64,000 nt of DNA from CAYSBE01 sp046309355 (lineage in GTDB: Bacteria > Bacteroidota > Bacteroidia > UKL13-3). Where the stretch lies: assembly GCA_046309355.1 (NCBI GenBank), contig JBKCPL010000029.1:73402-137401 (forward strand), written 5' to 3'. Made by a program: the position numbers and the translations under genes. Shown here in pieces: positions 24,425 to 32,978 of the stretch. The notes beneath the pieces are model-generated. The model searched no databases. It saw nothing but the letters and a program-made list of their open reading frames with translations, and was not told the DNA's origin. Numbering within the stretch: the stretch's first letter is position 1; the number at the start of each line of letters is the position of its first letter.

Positions 24425-25336
24425 TTATGTGTGTATTAAAGCGCCTTCTTTAAGTGAATACATTGAGGCGATAAGGGTGCGTATAGAATATTCGTTCACT
24501 ACCCATCGAGTCATTAATGAAGCAGCAGCTATCATTTCCATGCGAAATGAAACCAATCCGGATAATTGCATACGCTCGGCATGTGAAGAACAAATGAGTA
24601 AATTCATACACTGCTTAGCCTGCCACATGGGCAGTTCAAAAGCATGTGGGGTTAGTGCATTTACAGTCGTATTCATATCCTTTTCCATCACATCACGTAA
24701 GGTTTCAAAGGAACCTGCTGAGCCTACCATAATTTTAGGCTTGTATTCACGCATAGCATCAGTTAGGGTTCGATATGATTGGGCAAAATGGTCCTCCAAG
24801 TCCTTAATTTCAGTAGAGGAAAGCGGATCGCTGAGTGGAAACGACTGAATAAGGCGCGAAGCACCTGTTTGGTAACTCTGCTTCCATACTGCTTGTTCGT
24901 CATTTACCAGTATAAACTCCACGCTGCCACCGCCAATGTCCATGACCACATACGGTTCATGCATGGCCGGCAATGAAGCCTGCACTCCTCTATAAATAAA
25001 TTCAGCCTCTTGCAACCCACTTATAGCCTGAATGCGGAATCCAAATCGGTTATACACCTCTTCCATAAACTGATTCCCGTTACCTGCATCGCGAATAGCC
25101 GATGTGCCAAACACGCGAACATCAGAAACGGAATATGTAGATAGCCGTATGGCAAAATCGTTTAATGCATCAAATGCCCGCTGCATGGCATCGCTGGTCA
25201 ACTCACCCTTATGGATACCCCCCTTGCCTATTTTAACCGGAATGTGGTGTTTGTGGATAATAGTAAATGACTGACCGACCTTTTCAGCAATAAGCAAATG
25301 GAATGTATTGGTTCCTAAATCAATAACTGCATTCAT
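24425..25336 (-). CDS. Ppx/GppA family exopolyphosphatase-like protein
   Basis: A 303-residue protein of the actin-like ASKHA ATPase fold. It has the N-terminal phosphate loop VIDLGTNTFHLLIAE, a middle GTSAIRDAGN segment, the second loop YVVMDIGGGSVEFI, and GSAGSFETL. The length fits the short Ppx/GppA form with only the two catalytic domains. Members hydrolyse polyphosphate or pppGpp; the sequence alone does not say which. It is divergent from the DUF2805 gene and separated from it by 62 bases. Confidence 0.9.
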   Translation of the reverse strand: MNAVIDLGTNTFHLLIAEKVGQSFTIIHKHHIPVKIGKGGIHKGELTSDAMQRAFDALNDFAIRLSTYSVSDVRVFGTSAIRDAGNGNQFMEEVYNRFGFRIQAISGLQEAEFIYRGVQASLPAMHEPYVVMDIGGGSVEFILVNDEQAVWKQSYQTGASRLIQSFPLSDPLSSTEIKDLEDHFAQSYRTLTDAMREYKPKIMVGSAGSFETLRDVMEKDMNTTVNALTPHAFELPMWQAKQCMNLLICSSHAERMQLSGLVSFRMEMIAAASLMTRWVVNEYSIRTLIASMYSLKEGALIHT

Positions 25337-25398
25337 GTACGCATGTTACACAATTAAATAAAGATAAAACATACCTACCCAAATAGTGTTTAAGTTTT

Positions 25399-25671
25399 AT
25401 GATTAGCGAACGTGATATTGACCGAATTATTGAAATGGCTTGGGAAGACCGCACACCCTTCGAGGCCATAGCCTATCAGTTTGGACTATCCGAGTCTGAA
25501 GTAATAGAGTTGATGAGGCGGCAGTTAAAGCCATCAAGCTGGCGTTTGTGGCGCAAACGGGTAAATGAAGGGGTTTCGCAAAAGCACGCAGCCAAACGCA
25601 ATCCTGAAATCAGTCGTTTTAAATGCAGCCGTCAAAAATCCATTTCACACAATAAAATCAGCAAGAGATGA
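25399..25671 (+). CDS. DUF2805/TIGR03643 family protein, HTH-like
   Basis: A 90-residue basic protein. Residues 4-50 (ERDIDRIIEMAWEDRTPFEAI, then YQFGLSESEVIELMRRQ) form a helix-turn-helix-like region resembling a sigma-70 region 4 fold, followed by LKPSSWRLWRKRV and a lysine/arginine-rich tail. This matches the TIGR03643/DUF2805 family of unknown function. Its stop overlaps the start of the DUF2256 gene by 4 bases (ATGA), so the two are co-translated. Nucleic-acid binding is inferred from the fold and charge. From memory, this family and DUF2256 often sit near cryptochrome/photolyase genes, but none is in this window. Confidence 0.8.
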   Translation: MISERDIDRIIEMAWEDRTPFEAIAYQFGLSESEVIELMRRQLKPSSWRLWRKRVNEGVSQKHAAKRNPEISRFKCSRQKSISHNKISKR

Positions 25672-25805
25672 GGGGTGTAAATAAGTCGGATTTGCCGCAG
25701 AAAATCTGTATGACATGTGGCAGGCCGTTTACCTGGCGAAAGAAATGGGAGAAAAATTGGGCAAATGTGAAGTATTGCAGTGAACGATGTAAAAATAAAC
25801 GATAA
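25668..25805 (+). CDS. DUF2256 zinc-finger-like small protein
   Basis: A 45-residue protein beginning MRGVNKSDLPQKICMTCGRP. Two cysteine pairs, C14/C17 (CMTC) and C37/C41 (CSERC), frame a basic aromatic stretch FTWRKKWEKNW, the signature of DUF2256, a predicted single zinc finger. It is too small to be found by many gene callers. It overlaps the DUF2805 gene by 4 bases and precedes the DUF429 gene by 5 bases. Function is unknown; binding to nucleic acid or a protein partner is likely from composition. Confidence 0.85.
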   Translation: MRGVNKSDLPQKICMTCGRPFTWRKKWEKNWANVKYCSERCKNKR

Positions 25806-25810
25806 AAAGT

Positions 25811-26395
25811 ATGTGGGCAGGAATTGATTTTGGAAGCAAGTACGCAGGTACTACAGCCGTATGTTACGGTAATCATACAAATACCAAATTTGTACTGGGA
25901 ACGACCAAAAAACAGGATGCAGATGAGTTTATTGTGTCGTTGCTCGAATCGCTAAAGCCGGAAATAGTTTGTATTGATGCCCCGCTCAGCCTTCCCGGCA
26001 TATACACGTTAGGCAACCAGTACTCAAATTATTTTTACCGCGAAGCCGATGTGGCTACTTCAGCTATGTCACCCATGTTTTTGGGCGGATTGACGGCACG
26101 GGCGATGCAACTGAAAAGAAAACTGGAAAGTATGGGAATGAAGGTTTTTGAAGTTTACCCGGCAGCATTTGTCAAGTATCATGAGTTGGCCGATTCATAC
26201 AATAAAAAAGACAAGCAGCTTATACGCCAGTTTTTAGCCATTCTGCAGCACACATTCGACTTAAAACTGGATTCGTTTGATACCACATCGTGGCACCATG
26301 TAGATGCCATTATCTGCTGGATTATCTCTTCCCGTATAAAAAAAGGTGAGGCCATTGCTTATGGTCATGAGCCCGAAGGCATGATTTACGTTTGA
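25811..26395 (+). CDS. DUF429 predicted RNase H-like nuclease
   Basis: A 194-residue protein of the DUF429 family. It opens with WAGIDFGSKYAGTTAVCY, an RNase H-like first strand with the conserved aspartate, and continues with EIVCIDAPLSLP, a second acidic strand, and a late WHHVDAIICWIISS helix with D that could complete a metal site. The family has been predicted to be a nuclease; no activity is proven to my knowledge. It is the third gene of the DUF2805-DUF2256-DUF429 unit and is followed 15 bases later by crcB. Confidence 0.8.
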   Translation: MWAGIDFGSKYAGTTAVCYGNHTNTKFVLGTTKKQDADEFIVSLLESLKPEIVCIDAPLSLPGIYTLGNQYSNYFYREADVATSAMSPMFLGGLTARAMQLKRKLESMGMKVFEVYPAAFVKYHELADSYNKKDKQLIRQFLAILQHTFDLKLDSFDTTSWHHVDAIICWIISSRIKKGEAIAYGHEPEGMIYV

Positions 26396-26410
26396 TTTGT
26401 ATATTGCAGC

Positions 26411-26788
26411 ATGAATTCCTATCTGTTGGTTGCTATAGGCGGTACCATTGGTTCATTGCTGAGGTATACAGCTTCTTTACTTTTCCAGTCATTGGGCCTA
26501 AAGTCCTATCCATACAGTACGTTAGTTGTTAATTTAGCCGGCTGCTATCTGATAGGCTTAGTGTGGTACTTTGCCTTTACAAAACAACTGCCCGAATCCG
26601 GTCGGTTATTTCTAATGACAGGTGTGTTGGGAGGGTTTACCACATTTTCTACATTTAGCCTCGAGTCTGTCCAACTGCTTAAAGATGGACTAATTACGGG
26701 TTTTATCATGTACGTATTGCTTTCGAACATGCTGGGTTTATTTTTTGTTTATGTAGGATATAGCACCGGAAAATGGTTTCTGAATTAA
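26411..26788 (+). CDS. crcB: Fluoride channel CrcB/Fluc
   Basis: A 125-residue protein with four membrane helices. Family motifs are GGTIGSLLRY (9-18), TLVVNLAGCYLIG in helix 2, and GGFTTFSTFS in helix 3, which supplies the Na+ site and the phenylalanine ladder for fluoride. Fluc forms an antiparallel dimer in the inner membrane and lets F- leave the cell. No fluoride riboswitch is visible upstream; only a -7-like TATATTGC lies 4 bases before the ATG. The 3' end overlaps rsgA by 16 bases. Confidence 0.95.
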   Translation: MNSYLLVAIGGTIGSLLRYTASLLFQSLGLKSYPYSTLVVNLAGCYLIGLVWYFAFTKQLPESGRLFLMTGVLGGFTTFSTFSLESVQLLKDGLITGFIMYVLLSNMLGLFFVYVGYSTGKWFLN

Positions 26789-27708
26789 GAGGTACAATTA
26801 CTAAATCAACTGGAAGCTGGTATCAGGTCATGTTAAGCAACGGAAACCAGGTAACTGCACGTATTAAAGGGCGTTTCAGGCTTAGTGATATAAAACATAC
26901 AAATCCGGTAGCTGTAGGCGACATCGTGAGTATACAGCCGGAAAGCGCAACCACTAATTATATCATTACCCAAATACACGAGCGTAAAAACTACATCATT
27001 CGTAAATCGAGTAACCTGTCGAAACAGACACACATTATTGCCAGCAATATTGATCAGTTAATACTTCTGGTAACGTTAAGCATGCCGGAAACTTCACTGG
27101 GTTTTATAGACCGCATACTGGTTACGGCCGAGGCCTACCATATCAAGCCTTTACTAGTATTTAATAAATGTGATTTGTTTGATTCGCCCGATATGGAGGA
27201 AATACTTACGGATACCATACAACTCTATTCACAGATTGGGTATGTATGCTTGCGCACATCATCAGCAACTAAAACCGGTATTGATGCATTAACAAAAATA
27301 CTTAAGAAGAAAACGTCATTGATTATAGGTCATTCCGGTGTTGGCAAATCAACCTTACTCAATACGGTGGATGAATCGTTGAATCTGAAAACAGGGGACC
27401 TTTCCAACTACCACAATAAAGGAAAACATACCACTACGTTTGCCGAAATGCATAGTCTCGGATTTGGGGGGTTCATCATTGATACGCCAGGAATACGTGA
27501 ATTCGGGCTGGTAGACATACCGGACGAGGAACTGTCTCATTATTTTATTGAAATGCGACCATACATCGGCACGTGCAAGTTTAATAACTGCAAGCATATA
27601 AGTGAGCCCGGATGCGAGGTTAAAAAAGCTGTTGATACAGGTAAAATTTCGGAGTTGCGGTATCAAAGCTATCTCTCCATGCTGCTAAAAGAAGATTTAT
27701 ACGCATGA
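26773..27708 (+). CDS. rsgA: Ribosome small subunit-dependent GTPase RsgA
   Basis: A 311-residue circularly permuted GTPase. An N-terminal OB fold (1-75) is followed by G4 NKCD (131-134), then G1 GHSGVGKS (186-193), then G3 DTPG (237-240), the order unique to the YjeQ/RsgA family. A C-terminal zinc site has C268, C273, H275 and C281. RsgA checks late 30S subunit maturation in the cytosol. It overlaps crcB by 16 bases upstream and dtd by 4 bases downstream, so translation of the three is coupled. Confidence 0.97.
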   Translation: MVSELRGTITKSTGSWYQVMLSNGNQVTARIKGRFRLSDIKHTNPVAVGDIVSIQPESATTNYIITQIHERKNYIIRKSSNLSKQTHIIASNIDQLILLVTLSMPETSLGFIDRILVTAEAYHIKPLLVFNKCDLFDSPDMEEILTDTIQLYSQIGYVCLRTSSATKTGIDALTKILKKKTSLIIGHSGVGKSTLLNTVDESLNLKTGDLSNYHNKGKHTTTFAEMHSLGFGGFIIDTPGIREFGLVDIPDEELSHYFIEMRPYIGTCKFNNCKHISEPGCEVKKAVDTGKISELRYQSYLSMLLKEDLYA

Positions 27709-28157
27709 GAACGGTGATACAACGCGTAACGGAAGCGTCTGTGACTATAAATGGGCAACTCCATTCAACAATTGCTAAAGGCTTACTGGTATTGGCCGGT
27801 ATTGAAGAGAACGATACCGAAAATGATATCCAATGGATGTGTGATAAACTATGTCAGATGCGTATTTTCAACGATGCCGAGGGGAAGATGAACTTATCGG
27901 TCATGGACATAGCAGGTGAACTATTAATAGTTAGTCAGTTTACGCTGCATGCAAGTACCAAAAAGGGGAATCGCCCATCGTTTATGAAAGCGGCCCGACC
28001 TGAACACGCTATACCCTTGTACGAGAAATTTATTGAAAACGTGAATCAACGAACCGGTAAACCTATCAAAACAGGCGTTTTCGGTGCTGACATGAAAATA
28101 CAACTTATTAACGATGGACCAGTAACTATTATAGTAGATTCAAAGCAACCGGAATAA
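27705..28157 (+). CDS. dtd: D-aminoacyl-tRNA deacylase
   Basis: A 150-residue protein, full family length. The start MRTVIQRVTEASVTI and the two active-site signatures, SQFTLHAST (77-85) and a C-terminal NDGPVTI preceded by GVFGADM, define DTD. It removes D-amino acids, and glycine from tRNA-Ala, from mischarged tRNAs. The ATG overlaps the rsgA stop by 4 bases. A bidirectional terminator follows immediately. Confidence 0.96.
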   Translation: MRTVIQRVTEASVTINGQLHSTIAKGLLVLAGIEENDTENDIQWMCDKLCQMRIFNDAEGKMNLSVMDIAGELLIVSQFTLHASTKKGNRPSFMKAARPEHAIPLYEKFIENVNQRTGKPIKTGVFGADMKIQLINDGPVTIIVDSKQPE

Positions 28158-28159
28158 AA

Positions 28160-28182
28160 AAAGCCGTTAACATAACGGCTTT
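28160..28182. terminator. Bidirectional terminator between dtd and gldN
   Basis: Perfect 10-bp stem (28160-28169 against 28173-28182) with a 3-base loop. On the - strand it is followed by seven T residues, giving a strong terminator for the gldK-N operon. On the + strand the tail TTCTTT is weaker. Confidence 0.88.
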
Positions 28183-28203
28183 CTTTAAAGTTTTTACATG
28201 CTT

Positions 28204-29064
28204 TTAGTATTCCCAAAGATCATGTTCTTTTTCAAAAATCTCTTGTTTAATGCGATCAGCATCCAGTATAGCAGCTACACCATTATCCTTAAATTCGGCA
28301 AACTGCTTAATGTACAAATCGTATTGGTTATTTTCTTTCACTATGTAACTGCTGAATAAACGTTGTTCAAACCAGTCGTCATAGGTAACACGTGCAGCAT
28401 CATTTTGACGGTTAAATATTTCCTTGTTCACAAGAATTTCTCTGATGTCAAATCTGTCTTCATCAGTCGGGTCGCGATGATACTTTAACCAACACCATTC
28501 CAATTCACCTAAATCTGCTCCTTCAATATTTGGTTTAATAACAGGCGCAATAGATATAATTCGTACATACATTCTGGATTCTTTCTTGTCAAAAATCCAG
28601 TCTTCTACTACTTTGAATTTCTTAATATCATCTGATTTAAGCTTAATGATAACCGTATCCATGTAAAAGTTGGTAGGATCATCGGGGTCACCATTCGGGT
28701 CGATAAGCTTTTTCTCAGGCACTTTTTGTGAGAAATAGTTTTCAAACTCTTCTATGGTATAGCTGCTTGATAAAGAATCATCTTTGTACGGAATCAGTGA
28801 ACCGTCTAGTACAGAATTGTAGAAAATGAGTGATAATGGATTCTTCCGCCAAACCATGGGCTGATTTTGCTTCTCTCTGGTATCAATAATCCTCCAGATA
28901 CGTTTTGCGAACATAACATCAGCTTCGCGTAAGTAAGGCCATGGCACTACTTTCCTTTCTTGTACTGCCTGACGGGTGTAGATAAAATCATCATACACTC
29001 CCTGTGCAGTGGAATACTGCCAGCTAACTGAAAGTAGAATTAACAAAATGATGATTCTTTTCAT
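28204..29064 (-). CDS. gldN: Type IX secretion/gliding protein GldN (PorN)
   Basis: A 286-residue periplasmic protein with a signal peptide (MKRIIILLILLSVSWQYSTA, before Gln). GldN-like features are DDFIYTRQAVQERKVVPWPYLREADVMFAKRIWR near the N-terminus of the mature protein, PLSLIFYN, and LEWCWLKYHRDP. GldN forms the periplasmic ring of the type IX secretion system with the lipoprotein GldK. It is the last gene of the gldKLMN operon, 23 bases after gldM, and is followed by a strong terminator. Confidence 0.95.
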   Translation of the reverse strand: MKRIIILLILLSVSWQYSTAQGVYDDFIYTRQAVQERKVVPWPYLREADVMFAKRIWRIIDTREKQNQPMVWRKNPLSLIFYNSVLDGSLIPYKDDSLSSSYTIEEFENYFSQKVPEKKLIDPNGDPDDPTNFYMDTVIIKLKSDDIKKFKVVEDWIFDKKESRMYVRIISIAPVIKPNIEGADLGELEWCWLKYHRDPTDEDRFDIREILVNKEIFNRQNDAARVTYDDWFEQRLFSSYIVKENNQYDLYIKQFAEFKDNGVAAILDADRIKQEIFEKEHDLWEY

Positions 29065-29087
29065 ATGGAGTTAATTGGTATTCTTAA

Positions 29088-30665
29088 TTACTGTACATCT
29101 ATAATTACACCACCGGGTAATTGCCTTACACCGTCTGGTCCTTTTACTTTAATTGAAGATACGATTACCTGATCGCCTTTTTGGGCTTTTGATAGGGCAG
29201 CAATCATATCCGGCTTTAAGCTTTGTCCTTGTGCAGTTCCATAATAGGGTGCCGAACGTTTGGATGTAACGATAAATGTAAATTCATACGGTATATAGTT
29301 AATGCCTTCGAAAGCAAATGCTTTAAGGGCTGCTCTAACTACATTTTGTGACTTCAATTGAGCGCTGGCTACTTTACCACCTTCCAGCATACCTAATGCA
29401 GGTACCGGATCAGGTATAACTTTAACACGGTACTTCTGTTCACCCATCTGCTTTACTTTACCATCTTTGGTTTTAACCGATGCCACAATACTCAAATTAC
29501 TTGCAGTACGATTTACTTCCAGTATATATCCGCCCGGTGTTTGTGGGTCAGGACTTAGTTTACCCGCTGATGCTGGTGATAAGGATACTTGTATTTCTTT
29601 TGCAGAATAGCCCGGAACTGAAACCGATATTGGATTTTTCAACCCGATATATACCACATTCATTTTGGTTGCCGAAATTACAGCCATAGGTTTAAGTGCC
29701 GTAAAGCTTTGTTCAAAAGGAAACTCCTCAATCATGCCATTCGGTTTCTTGGCGGTAATTACACCTTTGTATTTTATTTCACCTTCCGATGTGGGTACTA
29801 CTTTGTATTTACCTACCCCGCCTTCAACCGGAATGGTCTTACCATTCACCAATATAGAGGCTTCTTGTTTAGATGACGATGCTGCTACAAAAATATCTGC
29901 TGAGTATTCACTTCCCAATGTGATATACGTTCCATTGTTCGGAATAATTTTTGGTTCCAACTTATCAAAAGTAAAGTCAGCTTCAGAGATGGATGATTTT
30001 AAAATATCCAACACCTGCGCCTCTGTATTCTTTACGTCACCCTGAAATTTAGTTAACAGTGTTAAAACCGCTGCTGCCGGGCTATGTTCAAACATTACCG
30101 ACTCCCACGTTTTTGACTGTCCTTCTTGAACATAATCCTGAGTAACCAAGTCCGACTTTATACCTGCTTGTTTATCCTTTGGAACAAGCGCTATAAGTTT
30201 CTCACGGGTCTCATTGATTTTTGCACGCAGTTTTTCGCCTTCTTTATTATTAATCATGAGGTTAGCATGATTCTCGATGTCATCTGCCTTGGTCAGTTCT
30301 TCATCATCGCTATTACCGTCACCATTAGTATCTTCTTTGCGGCCTTCTGCACCGGTAATTACCTGTGTTTTAATGCCCTCAATATACTCAACCAATTCTT
30401 TCGCTAACTCACGAGCTTGTTTAGCATTTTTCCATACAATATTACCATTTGAGTCGGTAGGAAACTCTGTATGGTATTTATCAATGGCCTTCATTGTACC
30501 GGCATTCTTAGTCTCAATATTGTCCGCTGACTTCTCAAGACTTTGCTCTACCAGATGAAATGCTTTTAAAATTTCAGCTGAAACGTTTAGCGCTAGAAGT
30601 GCTGTTAACACGAGGTACATCATGTTAATCATCTTCTGCCTAGGGGATACATTACCTCCTGCCAT
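29088..30665 (-). CDS. gldM: Type IX secretion/gliding motor protein GldM (PorM)
   Basis: A 525-residue protein with a short cytosolic N-terminus (MAGGNVSPRQKMINMMY), one membrane helix (LVLTALLALNVSAEIL) and a long periplasmic part of Ig-like beta domains. The initial helix followed by KAFHLVEQSLEKSADN is a clear GldM/PorM signature. GldM dimers surround the GldL helices and transmit motor rotation across the periplasm to the GldKN ring. A charged loop around residue 110 (KEDTNGDGNSDDEE) resembles a calcium-binding DxDxDG motif, which is unusual to my knowledge. Spacing to gldL is 51 bases. Confidence 0.96.
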   Translation of the reverse strand: MAGGNVSPRQKMINMMYLVLTALLALNVSAEILKAFHLVEQSLEKSADNIETKNAGTMKAIDKYHTEFPTDSNGNIVWKNAKQARELAKELVEYIEGIKTQVITGAEGRKEDTNGDGNSDDEELTKADDIENHANLMINNKEGEKLRAKINETREKLIALVPKDKQAGIKSDLVTQDYVQEGQSKTWESVMFEHSPAAAVLTLLTKFQGDVKNTEAQVLDILKSSISEADFTFDKLEPKIIPNNGTYITLGSEYSADIFVAASSSKQEASILVNGKTIPVEGGVGKYKVVPTSEGEIKYKGVITAKKPNGMIEEFPFEQSFTALKPMAVISATKMNVVYIGLKNPISVSVPGYSAKEIQVSLSPASAGKLSPDPQTPGGYILEVNRTASNLSIVASVKTKDGKVKQMGEQKYRVKVIPDPVPALGMLEGGKVASAQLKSQNVVRAALKAFAFEGINYIPYEFTFIVTSKRSAPYYGTAQGQSLKPDMIAALSKAQKGDQVIVSSIKVKGPDGVRQLPGGVIIDVQ

Positions 30666-30716
30666 TTCTTATACTTATTATTATTGAAATATTTAAGTTA
30701 CTGTTTAGTGATCCTA

Positions 30717-31517
30717 TTAATTGCGGCCTGCATTCACGTTCATGGCAGCAAGCATGTTGCCGTATACGTTATTCAATGCCGTTAAATTATTGGACAGTTT
30801 ATGAATTTCGGTTTTGAATGTTTCGGCCTGATTTTGTGTTTCAGCCAAGCTAGTCACCACTTTCGACAAATTGCCAACGAATTCATTGATAGATCGCAAA
30901 TGATTATTTGATTCAGCAATTTCAAGTTCATATACCGAGTTTAAAGATGCCAGGTTTTTAGTCATTTTATCTATTTGATTGGCATACTCTTTAGACCCTT
31001 CTGAAGCTGTAACCATACCCGACATGGCGTTAAGTGCCTGCTCATACGAGTTACTTAATCCTGCCACTGATGCACTGGCTTTTTCAACATTTTTGGTATA
31101 CTGATCAGTAGCTGCTGCTGCTGTTGACAAATCTTTTAAGTCATTAACATTATCGCTAAGTGATTTAAGACCATTGCCTAAACTGCTAATCAAATCCGGA
31201 CCAACTTTAGCTTCCTCCAGCATTTTATCTAGTTGCTGTGATATTGTTCCCTTAGGTTTTTCTTCATCCGAATCTATACCTGCAAGTTCCGGATACACTA
31301 ATGACCAATCTGTTTCTTTATGTAACGGTTCGAAAGCTGAAATGGCGAAGATGATTGCTTCTGTTCCTAAGCCTATAATAAGCATGGGGTTAGCGCCCGG
31401 CCAGTGCATAATTTTAAATAAGGCACCAACGATTACGATAGCTGCTCCGAATCCATAAACTTTGGCCATGATTTTTTTAAAGGCCATACTTTCAAAGAAA
31501 CTGTTTGAACTTGACAT
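30717..31517 (-). CDS. gldL: Type IX secretion/gliding motor protein GldL (PorL)
   Basis: A 266-residue inner-membrane protein with two N-terminal helices. The second contains PMLIIGLGTEAIIFAISAFEP with a buried glutamate (E53). In Flavobacterium GldL the equivalent membrane glutamate is essential for using the proton gradient. The C-terminal two thirds are cytosolic and predicted coiled coil (repeated leucine/asparagine heptads, LKSLSDNVNDLKDLS and similar). GldL pentamers around GldM dimers form the rotary motor of gliding and type IX secretion. It lies 49 bases from gldK. Confidence 0.96.
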   Translation of the reverse strand: MSSSNSFFESMAFKKIMAKVYGFGAAIVIVGALFKIMHWPGANPMLIIGLGTEAIIFAISAFEPLHKETDWSLVYPELAGIDSDEEKPKGTISQQLDKMLEEAKVGPDLISSLGNGLKSLSDNVNDLKDLSTAAAATDQYTKNVEKASASVAGLSNSYEQALNAMSGMVTASEGSKEYANQIDKMTKNLASLNSVYELEIAESNNHLRSINEFVGNLSKVVTSLAETQNQAETFKTEIHKLSNNLTALNNVYGNMLAAMNVNAGRN

Positions 31518-31566
31518 AATTTAAGAGTGTTGTTTTGAGGTTAGTTTGTTAGTAAATATAAATATG

Positions 31567-32856
31567 TTATTTGTTATCACGTGCTGAACGTCCGATGTAG
31601 CTCATTACACAACGAAACCCAGTATAAGAATTAGAACTATCTTGATATTCATAAGTACGGGCTGCATTTTGAACATAATAGCCTATGTCTTTCCATGATC
31701 CACCGCGAATTGTTTTACGCTTCAATGTTTCAGGATCATCATCTTTAGCGTCATATTGATAATCTGAACTTAAATCAGATGTAAAAAGGTTGGCTGATGT
31801 TTCGTATGCACTAATAGTCCATTCCGCAACGTTACCGGCCATATCATACAATCCAAAGTCGTTGGGGAAATAAGATCCCACACGCACCGGATATAAACCA
31901 CCGTCCTGTGCAAAGTCTCCTCGCATAGGCTTGTAATTAGCAAGCGAACAGCCTTTAGCATTCTTAATATACGGACCACCCCAAGGATATTTGTTCAAAT
32001 CACGGCCACCACGAGCAGCGTATTCCCATTCGTATTCAGTTGGCAAACGGAATGATGTAACAGTATACTCATCCATATCGGCATAAAAGCTATTAAGTAA
32101 AGCCGTGCGCCAGTGACAAAATGCTTTTGCCTGATGCCAATTTACGCCTACTACAGGATAATCATCGTATTTTGGATGCCAGAAGTAAACTGTAGCAATA
32201 GGTTCATTGAAAGAATAGGTGTAATCACGCATAAATACCAATGTATCAGGATAAATATGTAACTGGCGTATGCGTTTGTATTTTTCACGGTTTTCTTTGT
32301 ATTCGTTCTGACGGTGTAATTTAGCAGCCGATTTCAAATCGATGTCTTCGTATTTGTAAATGAGTTTACGTACGTCAATTTGCTTTTGACGGTAGTAAGT
32401 TTCAGCCTGATTGTAGTAAAGTTCTTTTAACTGGTCATTGTCGTTGGTATACTCTTCTTTAATTTTAGCATCGTAATTGAGTGAGTGTTCGCCTGACTCT
32501 TCATCAGTAAACCAGAAAATATCAGGATTTTGTTCACCCAATATTTCGCGAACCATAGAGTCCAGAACTGCAGCCACAAACTGACGGTATTCGTTGTTGG
32601 TAATTTCTGTTTCATCCATGAAAAATGCAGGAACAGAAATCTGTTTGTTAGGTCCAATCATAGCCATAGGCACATCCTGTTCAGTTTCACCAATGTGCAT
32701 AGATCCTGTAGGTACATACACTGTACCAAACGGTTGAGGATGAAACCACATTCTTCTGCCCGGTACACCTACCAGTTCACCTCTATCAGTAGTGCCTCCG
32801 CAACTAAATAAAGCCGTGCCGAACAGTACGTAAAAAAACCATTTAAAGCTTTTCAT
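31567..32856 (-). CDS. gldK: Type IX secretion/gliding lipoprotein GldK (PorK)
   Basis: A 429-residue lipoprotein (TALFSCGG, Cys-19) with a formylglycine-generating-enzyme-like fold. Visible motifs are VPTGSMHIGETEQD, FFMDETEITNNEYRQFV, PVVGVNWHQAKAFCHW, RLPTEYEWEYAARGG and a C-terminal RGGSWKD...AARTYE...GFRCV. The FGE fold here is structural, since GldK forms the outer-membrane-associated ring with GldN. It has its own canonical promoter upstream (32887-32916) and heads the gldKLMN operon. Confidence 0.96.
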   Translation of the reverse strand: MKSFKWFFYVLFGTALFSCGGTTDRGELVGVPGRRMWFHPQPFGTVYVPTGSMHIGETEQDVPMAMIGPNKQISVPAFFMDETEITNNEYRQFVAAVLDSMVREILGEQNPDIFWFTDEESGEHSLNYDAKIKEEYTNDNDQLKELYYNQAETYYRQKQIDVRKLIYKYEDIDLKSAAKLHRQNEYKENREKYKRIRQLHIYPDTLVFMRDYTYSFNEPIATVYFWHPKYDDYPVVGVNWHQAKAFCHWRTALLNSFYADMDEYTVTSFRLPTEYEWEYAARGGRDLNKYPWGGPYIKNAKGCSLANYKPMRGDFAQDGGLYPVRVGSYFPNDFGLYDMAGNVAEWTISAYETSANLFTSDLSSDYQYDAKDDDPETLKRKTIRGGSWKDIGYYVQNAARTYEYQDSSNSYTGFRCVMSYIGRSARDNK

Positions 32857-32886
32857 TTTTTATGATATACTTAGTTTTAAGTAACG

Positions 32887-32916
32887 CAAAATTAGAATAT
32901 AAAACCAAATTTGCAA
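32887..32916 (-). promoter_or_regulatory. Promoter of the gldKLMN operon
   Basis: TTG (32914-32916), 19-base spacer and TAATTTTG (32887-32894) on the - strand, an exact consensus match. The predicted leader before the gldK ATG is about 28 bases. The gldK operon can therefore be transcribed independently of porP. Confidence 0.85.
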
Positions 32917-32978
32917 GTAAGTGGTGGAAATTGTTTTAACCGATAACGTCAAAGTTGCCGATAATATTGCCAGAAATA

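Noticed and set aside
26396..26410. Fluoride riboswitch upstream of crcB
   Set aside because: Only 15 bases separate crcB from the DUF429 gene, and no riboswitch-like fold fits there.
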